From NCBI GenBank assembly GCA_963774455.1, contig CAVZFD010000005.1, positions 1,488,001 through 1,552,000 on the forward strand: a stretch of 64,000 bases of DNA, in the 5' to 3' direction. Shown here piece by piece: positions 26,369 through 36,600 of the stretch (position 1 is the stretch's first letter; each line of letters starts with the position of its first letter). The DNA is from DATFVA01 sp963774455 (GTDB taxonomy: Bacteria > Bacteroidota > Ignavibacteria > Ignavibacteriales > Ignavibacteriaceae). Under the pieces are notes generated by a model, which was given only the letters and a program-made list of their open reading frames with translations, was not told the DNA's origin and did no database searches. The translations under genes were made by a program, and so were the position numbers.

Positions 26369-26589
26369 TGTAAATGATATATACTCCTTAGCTAATAAGC
26401 AATCTGATCGTTCCAAACCGATCCCGTGTATGGAGGTTGATTTCCGAAATCCAATATCTTACCCGGATATGAAACATCAATCAGGAATCACGCCAAAGCG
26501 AAGCAAGCACAGACTTTTAGAGACCCCCTTTTTTTATTTACATATCCGTTTTATTTTATGATAAGAGATTCAGAAAAACAGATGATATT

Positions 26590-27180
26590 ATGAACGAAAA
26601 TAAACAAACCAGCTCCACATTATATATTAGAAATATGGTATGCAACAGGTGCATCAAGGTGATCGAGGAGGAATTTGGGAAGCTGGGATTAAATATCAAA
26701 AGTATCAGCCTGGGAGAAGTGAAGATAGATGGTGAACCGGATATGGATATGATAGATAAGATAAGGAAAGTACTTAATGAAAACGGGTTTGAACTTATTG
26801 AAAACAGGAAAATGAAGACAATAGAACAAATTAAGGTCTTCATAATCGAATTAATCAGGGACGAGGAGAAGATTGCCGGGAGAATAAATATTTCCGACTA
26901 TCTTTCAGAAAAAATGAATGCTGATTATCATTATTTGAGCACTCTTTTCTCTTCTGTTGAAAATATCACTATCGAACACTATTTTATCCTTCAGAAAATC
27001 GAAAGAGCAAAGGAATTGCTCAAATACGGCGAACTAACCCTCAGCGAGATAGCCTTCCGTCTTGGATACAGCAGCGTTGCTCATCTTTCTGCTCAGTTCA
27101 AAAAGGTTACGGGAATGAATGCTAACCAGTTCAAAACTATGACAGAAAATACCCGTAAACCTCTTGATGAAGTCAAATAA
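26590..27180 (+). CDS. AraC-family regulator fused to a heavy-metal-associated-like domain
   Basis: 196 residues. The N-terminal ~75 residues resemble an HMA domain, with MVCNRC as the MxCxxC metal site (Cys17 and Cys20). The C-terminal part is an AraC-type double helix-turn-helix, ending in LSEIAFRLGYSSVAHLSAQFKKVTG. It is therefore a DNA-binding regulator that could sense Cu+ directly. Its position just before the CopZ and CopA genes supports control of copper export. No CueR or CsoR gene is seen. The gap to CopZ is 129 bp, so the regulator may be transcribed separately. Confidence 0.85.
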   Translation: MNENKQTSSTLYIRNMVCNRCIKVIEEEFGKLGLNIKSISLGEVKIDGEPDMDMIDKIRKVLNENGFELIENRKMKTIEQIKVFIIELIRDEEKIAGRINISDYLSEKMNADYHYLSTLFSSVENITIEHYFILQKIERAKELLKYGELTLSEIAFRLGYSSVAHLSAQFKKVTGMNANQFKTMTENTRKPLDEVK

Positions 27181-27260
27181 ACCCCAATTACACTTCCTAA
27201 GGCCTGGAATCATATAACTTTTTCCAATAATTATGTAACATCCTGGGGTATTCGGCGTAC

Positions 27261-27268
27261 TATATTTG
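27261..27268 (+). promoter_or_regulatory. Candidate TAnnTTTG -7 box upstream of copZ
   Basis: TATATTTG matches TAnnTTTG, 41 bp before the chosen CopZ start. No clear -33 element is seen at 19-21 bp. Confidence 0.3.
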
Positions 27269-27309
27269 AATTGTTAATATTCATAACTCAAAACAAAGGA
27301 AATACTAAG

Positions 27310-27522
27310 ATGACAACTCTAGATATCAAAATTGAAGGAATGAGCTGCGGACATTGCGAAATGGCTGTAAGAAAAGAATTATCTAAACTGGACGATGTAA
27401 AAGTAAAAAAAGTTAAAATAGGTGAGGCAATTGTCGAATACGATGAGACCAAAACCAGTGAAGGAATTATTTACCAGGCGATTGAAGAAGCAGGGTATAA
27501 ACCCGTATTGACGAAGAATTAA
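27310..27522 (+). CDS. copZ: Copper chaperone CopZ-like HMA protein
   Basis: 70 residues from the ATG at 27310; the ATG at 27271 would add a hydrophobic extension unusual for CopZ. It is a single HMA domain with GMSCGHC (Cys residues in MxCxxC). It carries Cu+ in the cytoplasm and hands it to the ATPase. It lies 136 bp before copA, the spacer holding the ~11-bp repeat array. It may share a transcript with copA or be regulated separately through the array. Confidence 0.88.
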   Translation: MTTLDIKIEGMSCGHCEMAVRKELSKLDDVKVKKVKIGEAIVEYDETKTSEGIIYQAIEEAGYKPVLTKN

Positions 27523-27541
27523 GTTTAATTAGGTGATCTTC

Positions 27542-27609
27542 CAGGACGTATTTAGAACGTATTTCAGAACGTTTTCAGGACGTATTCAGGACGTATTCAG
27601 ATGGTATTT
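27542..27609. repeat. Six-unit array of ~11-bp repeats between copZ and copA
   Basis: Units: CAGGACGTATT (27542), TAGAACGTATTT (27553), CAGAACGTTTT (27565), CAGGACGTATT (27576), CAGGACGTATT (27587), CAGATGGTATTT (27598). ACGT cores are 11, 12, 11 and 11 bp apart, about one helical turn. This suits cooperative binding along one face of the DNA, or is a slippage-prone microsatellite. It ends 49 bp before the copA ATG. Confidence 0.85.
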
Positions 27610-27658
27610 CGGATATACCTTAGCTGTAATTGAATTATGAAATGAGGAAATAATTATA

Positions 27659-29941
27659 ATGAAATCAGAATTAGAAGAACATAATAAGAAGAACCCGGCA
27701 ATAAAATCATTAACTCTCCCGGTAGAGGGAATGACCTGCGCCAGCTGCGTGGCCCGCGTTGAAAAAGCGTTGAAGAAAGTTGACGGGATCAGTGATGTAA
27801 ATGTAAATCTCGCTACGGAAAAGGTTACCCTTTCTTATAACCCTTCACTAACCGACGTTTCAAAATTTTCGCAGGTAGTTGAAGATGCGGGATATAAGCT
27901 TTCTTCTCCTCCTGAGGAGGAAGCATCTGCAGGATCTGATGACTTTGAATCGGCCTCGGATATTAAACATAAGGAATTCTATCTGAAGCTAAGAAGTGAG
28001 TTTATTTTCAGTGCTGTACTTTCTATTCCTATAATGATTGTCAGTATGCTTATGATGACAGGATGGTTCAGGAACCTGGTTCCCTTGACAATCGAAGAGG
28101 TAAATAAAATACTTTTCCTTGGCTCTACAATGGTAATTTTTATCTCCGGTAAAAGATTTTATGCTTCTTCGTGGAAAATAGCAAAGCATTTCTCGGCTGA
28201 TATGAACACCCTGGTTTCGGTCGGTACCGGGACAGCATATATATATAGTACAATCGTGGTTCTATTCCCTGAATTACTGAACATGGGTAATTCGGAAGTT
28301 CATGTTTATTTTGATACTGCTGTTATAATAATAACTTTAATCCTGATGGGAAGACTACTTGAGGCAAGGGCTAAATCTAAAACATCCTCAGCGATAAAAA
28401 AACTTCTTGGTCTGCAGCCTAAAACAGCAAGGGTTGTACGCGATAACCAGACGACCGACATCCCCATAAAAGATGTGATCAGCGGAGATATTATTATCGT
28501 GCGACCCGGTGAAAAAATTCCGGTCGATGCCTCTATAACGGAAGGTTATTCTTCTATCGATGAATCCATGATAACCGGCGAGAGCATACCGGTTGAAAAA
28601 ACAGTCGGGGCCAGGGTTATTGGCGGGACAATAAATAAGAACGGAAGTCTTACCGTGAGAGCTGAAGCCGTTGGTAAAGATTCCGTTATTTCACGTATCG
28701 TAAAACTTGTGGAAGAGGCCCAGGGCTCGAAAGCTCCGATACAAAGTCTGGCTGACAAGGTTGCTTCAATCTTTGTCCCTGTCGTTATAGGAATTGCTAT
28801 ACTTACTTTCCTTATCTGGTATTTCATAATAGGTATACCTTTTACAGCGGCAATGCTGAACTTCATAGCCGTAATGGTTATTGCATGTCCCTGTGCACTG
28901 GGACTGGCAACGCCTACAGCTATTATGGTAGGGACTGGCCTCGGTGCATCAAACGGAATTATGATTAAAAACGCAGAAGCCCTGGAAAGACTGAATTCAG
29001 TAACAACAGTTATCTTCGATAAAACCGGAACTATTACAATCGGGAAACCGGTTGTTACCGATATTATCACAAAGAATGGAACAGATGAGAATCTGCTTTT
29101 GCAGACTGCAGCTTCGCTTGAAGCAAAGTCGGAACATCCGCTCGCTACTGCTATTGCTGAATATGCTGCTTCAAAAAAAATTGCGCTAATTGAGGTCACC
29201 CGCTTTAATTCATTAACCGGAAGCGGGATTGAAGCAAATCTGAATAATTCGGCTGTACTTATCGGGAACTCAGCTCTAATGAAAGAAAGGGGTGTAGAAA
29301 TAGACCGCGGAACTTCGGATGAAATTGAAAGGTTGAGCAGCGAGGGTAAAACAGTTGTATTTATTTCCCTTGATCAGAAACTGACAGGGATAATCGCTGT
29401 TGCTGACATAATCCGCAGTGATGCTCAAAAGGTAATAAGCGGACTAACAAAGAAAAATATTAAGACTGTTATGCTTACAGGCGATAACAGAAGAACAGCT
29501 GAAGCAATCGCAAAAGAAGCAGGAATTGAAAAGGTATTCTCTGAAGTTTTACCTTCTGACAAGGCAGAGATCGTTAAAAAACTTCAGTCACAGGGTGAAG
29601 TAGTTGCAATGGTAGGAGACGGAATAAACGATTCTCCTGCCCTGGCACAGGCGGATGTGGGAATCGCAATTGGTACCGGAACTGATATAGCTATAGAAAG
29701 TGCTGATATCACACTTATCAATGGAAATGTCAAAGAAATTCTCAGCACACTGAACCTGTCAGTGAAAACCATTAATACAATTAAGCAGAATCTCTTCTGG
29801 GCTTTTATCTATAATGTAATTGGAATACCTCTTGCTGCCCTGGGATTGCTTAACCCGATTATCGCCGCAGCGGCGATGGCTATGAGTTCCGTAAGTGTGG
29901 TCTCAAATTCCCTTAGATTAAGAAAAGCTAAATTAGGATAA
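27659..29941 (+). CDS. copA: P1B-type copper-exporting ATPase
   Basis: 760 residues with one N-terminal HMA domain (GMTCASC, Cys27 and Cys30). Several transmembrane helices follow, and the ion site Cys410-Pro-Cys412 (ACPCALG) is in the sixth helix. The actuator motif is MITGES, phosphorylation is at Asp454 in DKTGTIT, the HP motif is SEHPLA, and the hinge motif is GDGINDSPAL. This is the Cu+ exporter set. It pumps Cu+ out of the cytoplasm, fed by CopZ. It converges with bshB1 5 bp away with no obvious terminator between. Confidence 0.95.
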   Translation: MKSELEEHNKKNPAIKSLTLPVEGMTCASCVARVEKALKKVDGISDVNVNLATEKVTLSYNPSLTDVSKFSQVVEDAGYKLSSPPEEEASAGSDDFESASDIKHKEFYLKLRSEFIFSAVLSIPIMIVSMLMMTGWFRNLVPLTIEEVNKILFLGSTMVIFISGKRFYASSWKIAKHFSADMNTLVSVGTGTAYIYSTIVVLFPELLNMGNSEVHVYFDTAVIIITLILMGRLLEARAKSKTSSAIKKLLGLQPKTARVVRDNQTTDIPIKDVISGDIIIVRPGEKIPVDASITEGYSSIDESMITGESIPVEKTVGARVIGGTINKNGSLTVRAEAVGKDSVISRIVKLVEEAQGSKAPIQSLADKVASIFVPVVIGIAILTFLIWYFIIGIPFTAAMLNFIAVMVIACPCALGLATPTAIMVGTGLGASNGIMIKNAEALERLNSVTTVIFDKTGTITIGKPVVTDIITKNGTDENLLLQTAASLEAKSEHPLATAIAEYAASKKIALIEVTRFNSLTGSGIEANLNNSAVLIGNSALMKERGVEIDRGTSDEIERLSSEGKTVVFISLDQKLTGIIAVADIIRSDAQKVISGLTKKNIKTVMLTGDNRRTAEAIAKEAGIEKVFSEVLPSDKAEIVKKLQSQGEVVAMVGDGINDSPALAQADVGIAIGTGTDIAIESADITLINGNVKEILSTLNLSVKTINTIKQNLFWAFIYNVIGIPLAALGLLNPIIAAAAMAMSSVSVVSNSLRLRKAKLG

Positions 29942-29946
29942 GCACT

Positions 29947-30666
29947 TTATTCCCTTAGCATACCGGTAATGTTAAGCTCAACCTTTTCTTCACAGAAGAA
30001 GGGTTCACCGTATCTTTTGTCAATCTGGAAACCATAAACCTGGGCTCTTGATTCAATAAAATTAATGAACTCGGGCCTGCTTATGAAAGTCTCCGGCTCT
30101 ACACTCCTTGGATTATGAAACTGACTCTGATAACACTGGACTGCTTTCATTTTAGTCTCAAAGCACTCGGTAATATCAACGACAAAAGAGGGTTCAAACT
30201 GGTAAGTCTGCATATAGTAATAAAGCTTCCTCGGCCTGTAGGCATTCTGAGCGACTTCACGGTACGAGGTTTTCAGCTTAGAAAGACCTGTAGCAAACAT
30301 AGCTTCCTTAACCAGCCGGCTTGTGTAGATATGATCGGGGTGACGGTCACTGAAGTAGGGAGCAAATATAATTTTGGGACGGTATTTCCGGATACTCATG
30401 ACAACCTTGACCAGGTTTTCTTTTTTCCTTTCAATATTTCCGTCGGGAATTTCAAGATTCTCCCTGATTGAAACTTTTAATATGCCCGCGGCAAGGAAGG
30501 CCTCCTTCTGCCTTATCTCTGCAGTCCCCCGGGTCCCAAGTTCACCCCGGGTAAGATCTATTATCCCTACCTTAAAGTCGTTTTTGGTTAATTTCGCTAT
30601 TGTTCCGCCCATTGATAGCTCGGCATCATCAGGATGGGCAGCAAAAACAAGAACATCAAGATTCAT
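29947..30666 (-). CDS. bshB1: Bacillithiol biosynthesis deacetylase BshB1-like
   Basis: 239 residues of the LmbE/PIG-L deacetylase family. Zn2+ ligands are in AAHPDDAE (His11, Asp14) and the third in RHPDH. The context LTRGELGTRG followed by KEAFLAAGIL is typical of the BshB1 group, which deacetylates N-acetylglucosaminyl malate to make the thiol cofactor bacillithiol. PIG-L members with other substrates look alike, so the role is likely rather than certain. BshA and BshC are not in the window. A thiol cofactor beside a copper module is suggestive, but they are convergent and not an operon. Confidence 0.85.
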   Translation of the reverse strand: MNLDVLVFAAHPDDAELSMGGTIAKLTKNDFKVGIIDLTRGELGTRGTAEIRQKEAFLAAGILKVSIRENLEIPDGNIERKKENLVKVVMSIRKYRPKIIFAPYFSDRHPDHIYTSRLVKEAMFATGLSKLKTSYREVAQNAYRPRKLYYYMQTYQFEPSFVVDITECFETKMKAVQCYQSQFHNPRSVEPETFISRPEFINFIESRAQVYGFQIDKRYGEPFFCEEKVELNITGMLRE

Positions 30667-30959
30667 TAATTCTCCCTCTAAACTTTGTGATCTGGATTGG
30701 CTAACTTAACAAAAATTATTTTTGGATTCCATTTCCAGTGTTTGTATATTATTTACCGGTTCTAATGAACCAACTACGTCGAGCAAATAAAATAAATTAC
30801 AAAGCACATTGACCCCGGTCCTACAGGGTTGTATGTATAATATTTTTGTGCCTTTTGGTGATATGGATATTTACTAAAATTCAATTACCAGGCGGCAAAA
30901 GTTTTAATTAACGCGCAGCATCCGGACTGCGGAATTTACATCATAAACACTCAGGAGAT

Positions 30960-32504
30960 ATGAAAAACTATTACTTTCTTTTCATTTTCATCTTTCTTTT
31001 CTCATTTTCTCTCTCTTATTCACAGAACTATAGCTGGCAGCTGAAACAATCAGGTTCAAGTCTCGGCGATCCTATCTGTGTGAATAACTGGGATGACAAC
31101 ATCATTTACTATGGATCAGGCAACAGGCTTTACAAAAGTACTGACCGCGGCGATACGTTCTCCCCTTTCGGGAATGTGATCCCCGGTGCCTCTTCAATAA
31201 AATGCGTGCTTCAAAGTTCCTATGATGAAAATACTTTCGTCGTGGCCATTGAGAATGCACAGCAGACTATGAAAACAACGGACGGCGGACTTAACTGGAC
31301 CTCAACCGGATCGTTTAGCTGGTACTACTTCGGTGTGCCGGTTCAGTCAGATCCTGTTCACCCTGATACCCTCTATGCGATGAACAGCAACCAATTTAAA
31401 GCATCGTACGATTTCGGTTCAACCTGGATAACCATATCCTCTTCCCTTCCATTCGGTTCTCCCTGCGATATAGATGTTTTTCCCGATCAGCCGAACGTAA
31501 TTATCGTCGGTGATAACGGATACGGAATAGCAAGAAGCACCGACTATGGTGTTACCTGGACTCACCCGTACTCAACGAGCGGTGAAACACCAATTATAGC
31601 TATTGATAAGAATATTCCGGGTACTATCTGGGCAACTAAATGGTCAGGCGGCGGCGGCTTCCTTAAATCTACCGATTATGGACAGAACTGGGTGACCATC
31701 CCTTACTTTAATGGCAAAAATATGTGGGGTTTATCAATTGCACCGCAGCTTTCAGATTATATAATCTGTGGGGAATATTCAGGCAGCAGCTATTTTACGC
31801 ATGACGGCGGAGCTACCTGGACAGTACTCAATAACCCTTCGAGTAATTATGCTTACCACGTTGTTGATACCGCTACCGTTTTTGCAGCTTTCGGCGATGG
31901 GTTGTATAAACTTTATTCACCCTGGTTCATACCTGTTGAACTGACTTCTTTCTCCGGAAAAGTAGTTAATGGGAAAGCTGTATTAAATTGGCGTACAGCA
32001 ACCGAAACTAATAACAAGGGATTTGATATTGAGATAAGTTCTGATGACAAGTCCTTTAAGAAGGTCGGTTTTGTACCCGGCTTCGGTACTTCAACAGAAA
32101 GTCATTCTTATTCATTTACTGCAGATATTCAGCTTTCTGAAAAATCATTTTTCCGGTTGAAACAGGTTGATTTTGACGGAACTTCGGAGTATTCGCAGGT
32201 GGTGGAGGTATCATCCCCTCTTCCCGCTTCTTATAGTGTTTCACAGAACTATCCGAATCCATTCAACCCTTCGACCAAAATAAACTTTGACGTACCCGCA
32301 GATGCCATGGTGAAAATTACTGTATACAATGCTCTGGGACAAAAGATCTCAGATCTTACAAACCGTCAGTACTCGGCAGGAAGATACGATGTTAACTTTG
32401 CCGCAGGAAATCTTTCAAGCGGTTTATATTTTTATGTCATCGAAGCAAAAGGAAATGATGGATCTTCTTTCGTTACAACACGGAAGATGATGTTAATGAA
32501 ATAA
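30960..32504 (+). CDS. Secreted Asp-box propeller protein with T9SS sorting domain
   Basis: 514 residues with signal peptide (to about LSYSQ) and a beta-propeller of six or so Asp-box motifs, for example KSTDRGDTF, KTTDGGLNW, RSTDYGVTW and THDGGATW. A fibronectin-like linker (VPVELTSFSG, TATETNNKGFDIEI) precedes the C-terminal type A sorting domain (NYPNPFNPSTKINF, residues about 430 on). It is therefore predicted to be exported by the type IX system and attached to or released from the cell surface. The ligand is unknown; similar propellers occur in sialidases and sortilin. GGAG lies just before the ATG. Confidence 0.88.
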   Translation: MKNYYFLFIFIFLFSFSLSYSQNYSWQLKQSGSSLGDPICVNNWDDNIIYYGSGNRLYKSTDRGDTFSPFGNVIPGASSIKCVLQSSYDENTFVVAIENAQQTMKTTDGGLNWTSTGSFSWYYFGVPVQSDPVHPDTLYAMNSNQFKASYDFGSTWITISSSLPFGSPCDIDVFPDQPNVIIVGDNGYGIARSTDYGVTWTHPYSTSGETPIIAIDKNIPGTIWATKWSGGGGFLKSTDYGQNWVTIPYFNGKNMWGLSIAPQLSDYIICGEYSGSSYFTHDGGATWTVLNNPSSNYAYHVVDTATVFAAFGDGLYKLYSPWFIPVELTSFSGKVVNGKAVLNWRTATETNNKGFDIEISSDDKSFKKVGFVPGFGTSTESHSYSFTADIQLSEKSFFRLKQVDFDGTSEYSQVVEVSSPLPASYSVSQNYPNPFNPSTKINFDVPADAMVKITVYNALGQKISDLTNRQYSAGRYDVNFAAGNLSSGLYFYVIEAKGNDGSSFVTTRKMMLMK

Positions 32505-32515
32505 TTTCTGCTTTC

Positions 32516-32544
32516 AGGTACCGCTCTTTCACAGAGCGGTACTT
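32516..32544 (+). terminator. Hairpin terminator after the Asp-box protein gene
   Basis: Perfect 9-bp stem GTACCGCTC / GAGCGGTAC (32518-32526 and 32534-32542) with a 7-nt loop, extendable by one G-T and one A-T pair. Only a short T stretch follows, so termination may be partial. Confidence 0.65.
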
Positions 32545-32590
32545 CCATAAGCAAGTTCACACCTTATTTATCATAAACGAAATATTCAGA

Positions 32591-33646
32591 ATGAAAATAA
32601 ATTACTTATTAATAATTGTTTTTGTTTCCGCAGTAATATATGCCGGTGTAGAATTTTCTACAGGCATCGCGGGAACTACCAGGCTGAACGGCAACGGGTG
32701 TGTCTGCCATAACCTGGATCCTGACCCCGGTGTACAGGTATGGATTGAAGGTCCCGACTCCCTGTTAAGAGGTGAGACTGCTGAGTACCATATCTTTTTA
32801 ACGGGAGGTCCAATGGTGAAAGGAGGCTTCAATGCTGCCTCAAGGTTCAGCTCTTTGACTGCAACTGATCCCGGAACCCAGATACTCGCTGATGAATTAA
32901 CCCACAATCAGCCGAGAGTATTTACGGGGGACACGGTATCCTGGTATTTTAATTATACTGCCGCTGATTCGGTTGATTGGGATACTCTCTATTCTGCAGC
33001 AAACAGCGTAAATGGTGATGGGATTCCTTCTGATCTGGATCACTGGAATTTTGGAGCAAATTTCCCAATCAGAATTCTGGAAATCGTTCCTGTCGAGTTT
33101 ATTTCCTTCAATGCAGCAAGCAATAATGGTGAAGTTCAGCTAACCTGGTCAACTGCAACAGAAACCAACAATAAGGGCTTCCTGGTCGAAAGAAGAGATA
33201 ACTTCTCAGGAAAATGGAACCGGTTAGGTTTTGTAAATGGGCGCGGAACTTCAACTGAAAAATCAGATTATGCCTTTGATGATGAAAATCCCGCTGGAGG
33301 AACAAATTATTACAGGCTGAAGCAAACGGACCTGAATGGAAGTTTCTCATACTCAATCGTTATTGAGGTTGGTGTAACCCCCGTGAATTTTACTCTCAAA
33401 CAGAACTACCCGAATCCGTTTAACCCTGTAACAACTATCGATTATTATATACCTGTGCAGGGAAATGTTAGTCTTAAGGTATATGATATTACCGGTAAAG
33501 AGGCTGCCGGTCTTGTAAGTGAAAATCAAAAAGCCGGACAGCATTCCGTTCAGTTTAATGCGGCCGGACTTGCAAGCGGTGTGTACATATATTCTTTAAA
33601 GACAGGTAATTTCACTGCATCGAAAAAACTCATGCTTATTAAGTAG
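32591..33646 (+). CDS. Secreted protein with Reelin-like domain and T9SS sorting domain
   Basis: 351 residues with an N-terminal signal helix, then GNGCVCHNLDP, a Cys-x-Cys-His motif. Similar secreted proteins of this group usually show CxxCH in an anchor domain; here one residue is missing, so covalent haem attachment is uncertain. The middle (residues about 45-160) resembles a beta-sandwich such as reeler or DOMON. A VPVEFISFNA/ETNNKGFLVE linker and a type A sorting domain (NYPNPFNPVTTIDYY) follow. It probably sits on the cell surface. It lies 86 bp after the Asp-box gene, behind a hairpin. Confidence 0.8.
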   Translation: MKINYLLIIVFVSAVIYAGVEFSTGIAGTTRLNGNGCVCHNLDPDPGVQVWIEGPDSLLRGETAEYHIFLTGGPMVKGGFNAASRFSSLTATDPGTQILADELTHNQPRVFTGDTVSWYFNYTAADSVDWDTLYSAANSVNGDGIPSDLDHWNFGANFPIRILEIVPVEFISFNAASNNGEVQLTWSTATETNNKGFLVERRDNFSGKWNRLGFVNGRGTSTEKSDYAFDDENPAGGTNYYRLKQTDLNGSFSYSIVIEVGVTPVNFTLKQNYPNPFNPVTTIDYYIPVQGNVSLKVYDITGKEAAGLVSENQKAGQHSVQFNAAGLASGVYIYSLKTGNFTASKKLMLIK

Positions 33647-33689
33647 AATGACGGAGCATCATTTATTAATATAAGCGGTATACCTGGAC

Positions 33690-36600
33690 ATGATTTATAA
33701 AATTGTGTTTGTGATAGCCCTATTCTTCCTGAATACGGGATTTATTATACCGCAGCAGATACGTTTTCAACACCTGGGCGAAGAAGAAGGGCTAGCTCAC
33801 CTTGCAATCAAATGCGTATTAGAAGATCGTACCGGCTTCATCTGGTTTGGAACAGAGAACGGATTAAACCGTTTTGATAATTACAGTTTCAGACTATTCC
33901 AAAACACTTCAAAGGATACTAATTCCCTTTCAGACAATAACGTATGGTGTCTTCTGGAAGACCTTAAAGGTAATATATGGGTAGGTACGCAAGGCGGTAT
34001 ATTAAACTGTTTCGATCCTGCAACTGAAAAATTCAAACACTATAAAATCACCCATGATCAGAACTTAGGTGATAACAGTATAACCTGCCTATATGAAGGA
34101 AAGAACGGAAATTTATGGATTGGAACTTATAACGGCGGTTTATACAGGCTTGATTTAACCTCAGGTAAAATCCAGAACTGGCAGAGCAGTCCTGATGCTC
34201 CAGCTTCCCTGAGTAATAAGTTTGTTACTTCCCTTTATGAAGATCCTGAAGGGAATATCTGGGTCGGGACATATAACGGATTATGTGTATTAAACAAAAA
34301 CATGTCAGGCTTCACCCAATATTTTCATAATCCCTCAAATAGCAATTCTATCACTCACAATATCATATGGAAGATCTATCCCTCAAAGTTCAGTCAGGAT
34401 CATATATGGATAGGAACGTATAACGGAATAACTTTACTGGAGCTTAAGAACAGAAAGTTTACTCAAATCATTCCGGATCAGAATAATCCTGATAAATTCT
34501 GCAGAAGTGTCAGCTCAATATGTGAGGATTTTAATGAAAGATCGAAAGTATTATGGGTTGGTACCTACCAGGGATTACTCAAAATTGATTTAACTTCAGT
34601 TCCCGATTTATTTACAAATCCAGCTGCAGGAAATAAAGGTAGAAACCTCCTCTTTACACGATGGGTTTATAATTCCAAAAATCCATTCAGTCTGAATAAC
34701 AACCACATCAGTAATCTCCTGCTTGACCGTTCAGGCGTTCTTTGGATTTCAGGCGAGGATGGTATCGATTTTTACCCCCGTCAAAAAGATAAGTTTAGTT
34801 TTAAATTCGCTAATGATGTCCTGGAAGCCGGTAATAAAACTGAAGACGGTGAGGAAATTAAGAACGTCCAGGCAATATGCAATTACGGCCCTCATTCTGA
34901 ATGGTTTGGAACAAATTCAGGGTTATATTCAATTACGGGTTCCCCCGGACAATATCAGGTATTTCGTCATACTAAATTTGATAAAATAAACATCTGGTCG
35001 CTTTCCACCGGCAGGGATAATGACTTGTGGATAGGGTCATACGGCAACGGGCTGAAACATCTCGATCTGACCAGCGGGAAGGTAAAAACCTGGAAAGGAA
35101 ACTGGTTCGATACGTCCGATATCGGAAATTCCTATGTGCGGTCTGTTTTCCAGGATAATTCCGGTCATGTATGGCTCGGATTCTGGGGAGTAGGTGTGAA
35201 CCGTCTTGATCCGGAGACCGGTAGAATAGAACGATGGTATCATAGTGACCAGGATTCAATGAGTTTAAGTTATGATGATGTCTGGGTAATATTTCAGGAC
35301 AAAAGGGACAGAATCTGGATAGGGACTTACGGCGGCGGACTCAACCTATTCAATCCTGCGGATGGAGGGAAATTTTACAGGTGGTCTGGTAATGAACACA
35401 ACAGTAAGGGATTAACAAATAATAACATTCTTTCAATTTCTGAAGCCGGGAAAGAAGCGGCCGGCAGCACAGTCCTATGGGTCGGAACAACACAGGGATT
35501 AAATAAATTAATTATTCAGAACGGCAATTCCGGGAATCCGCCAAAAGTTGAGACTGCAGATTTCCCCGGTCGTGATTTACTGATGACCAGAACAATTAAT
35601 GGTATAATCGAGGATGATAAGAACTTCCTCTGGATCTCTACATTAAAAGGTCTTATTAAATTTGATCCTGCAGCTGGCACCCTCGAGGAATTCACATCCT
35701 CCGATGGACTCCGGGCAAATCAATTCAATCCTAATGCAGCTTACCGCTCGGCTTCAGGGGAAGTTTTTTTGGGAAGTATTGGAGGGATTGATATATTCCG
35801 TCCTGACAGTATAAAACAATCGGATTATAAAGCTCCTGTTGTCTTTACAGAGTTCCTTATCTTCAACCGCAAGGTAGATATTGGTCCATCTTCTCCCTTA
35901 AGGACCTCCATCGGAACTTCCAAAGAAATCCTGTTATCATACGATCAGAATGTTTTCTCAATACAATTTGCAGCACTTGATTATAATGCTTCGCAGGAAA
36001 CCAGGTATGCATATATTATGGATGGATTCGATGATGACTGGATTTACAGCGGAACGCGGCATTTTGTTACTTACACAAATCTCTTTCCGGGGACGTATCA
36101 TTTTAAGGTAAAAGCGACAAACAGCGACGGTATCTGGAATAACTCACCAGCAAGTATTACCATAAGAATAACTCCTCCGTACTGGCAGTCCTGGTGGTTC
36201 AGGGGTCTTATTATTCTTCTGATCACAGCGTCTTTATATCTTTTATACAGAATCAGGGTGAAGAGACTTCTCGAGCTCGAAAAACTCCGTATTAAAATTG
36301 CCTCCGATCTTCATGATGATATAGGTTCTGCACTCTCGAGGATTTCAATTGAAAGTGAACTTATCAATACAAACAGCAATCCTGACGGCCGGAGTGAAGC
36401 TCTGAAAAGAATCGGGCAGATGAGCAGGGATATAGTATCTTCTATGAGTGATGTAATCTGGTCGATAGACTCAAGGAACGATACCATAGAGGATATGATA
36501 AACCGTATGAAAGATTTCTCTTTCTCCTTATTTGCTTTAAAGGATACAAATGTAAAATTCGAAACCAGTAACCTTGAACTTCACAAAAAAATAAAAGTTG

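Noticed and set aside
26480..26515. Another copy of the GCGAAGCAAT repeat before the copper regulator
   Set aside because: Only about ten bases (AGCGAAGCAA) match and the GTCATTGCG half is missing, so it is probably chance.
27542..27609. Short repeat array as CRISPR or iteron origin
   Set aside because: Units are only ~11 bp with no spacers, and no replication initiator gene is nearby; the position before copA favours regulation or slippage.
8000..31000. Many long open frames antisense to real genes
   Set aside because: They lie inside well-supported genes such as hybrid kinase, copA and citF, show no ribosome sites or family motifs, and are expected shadows.
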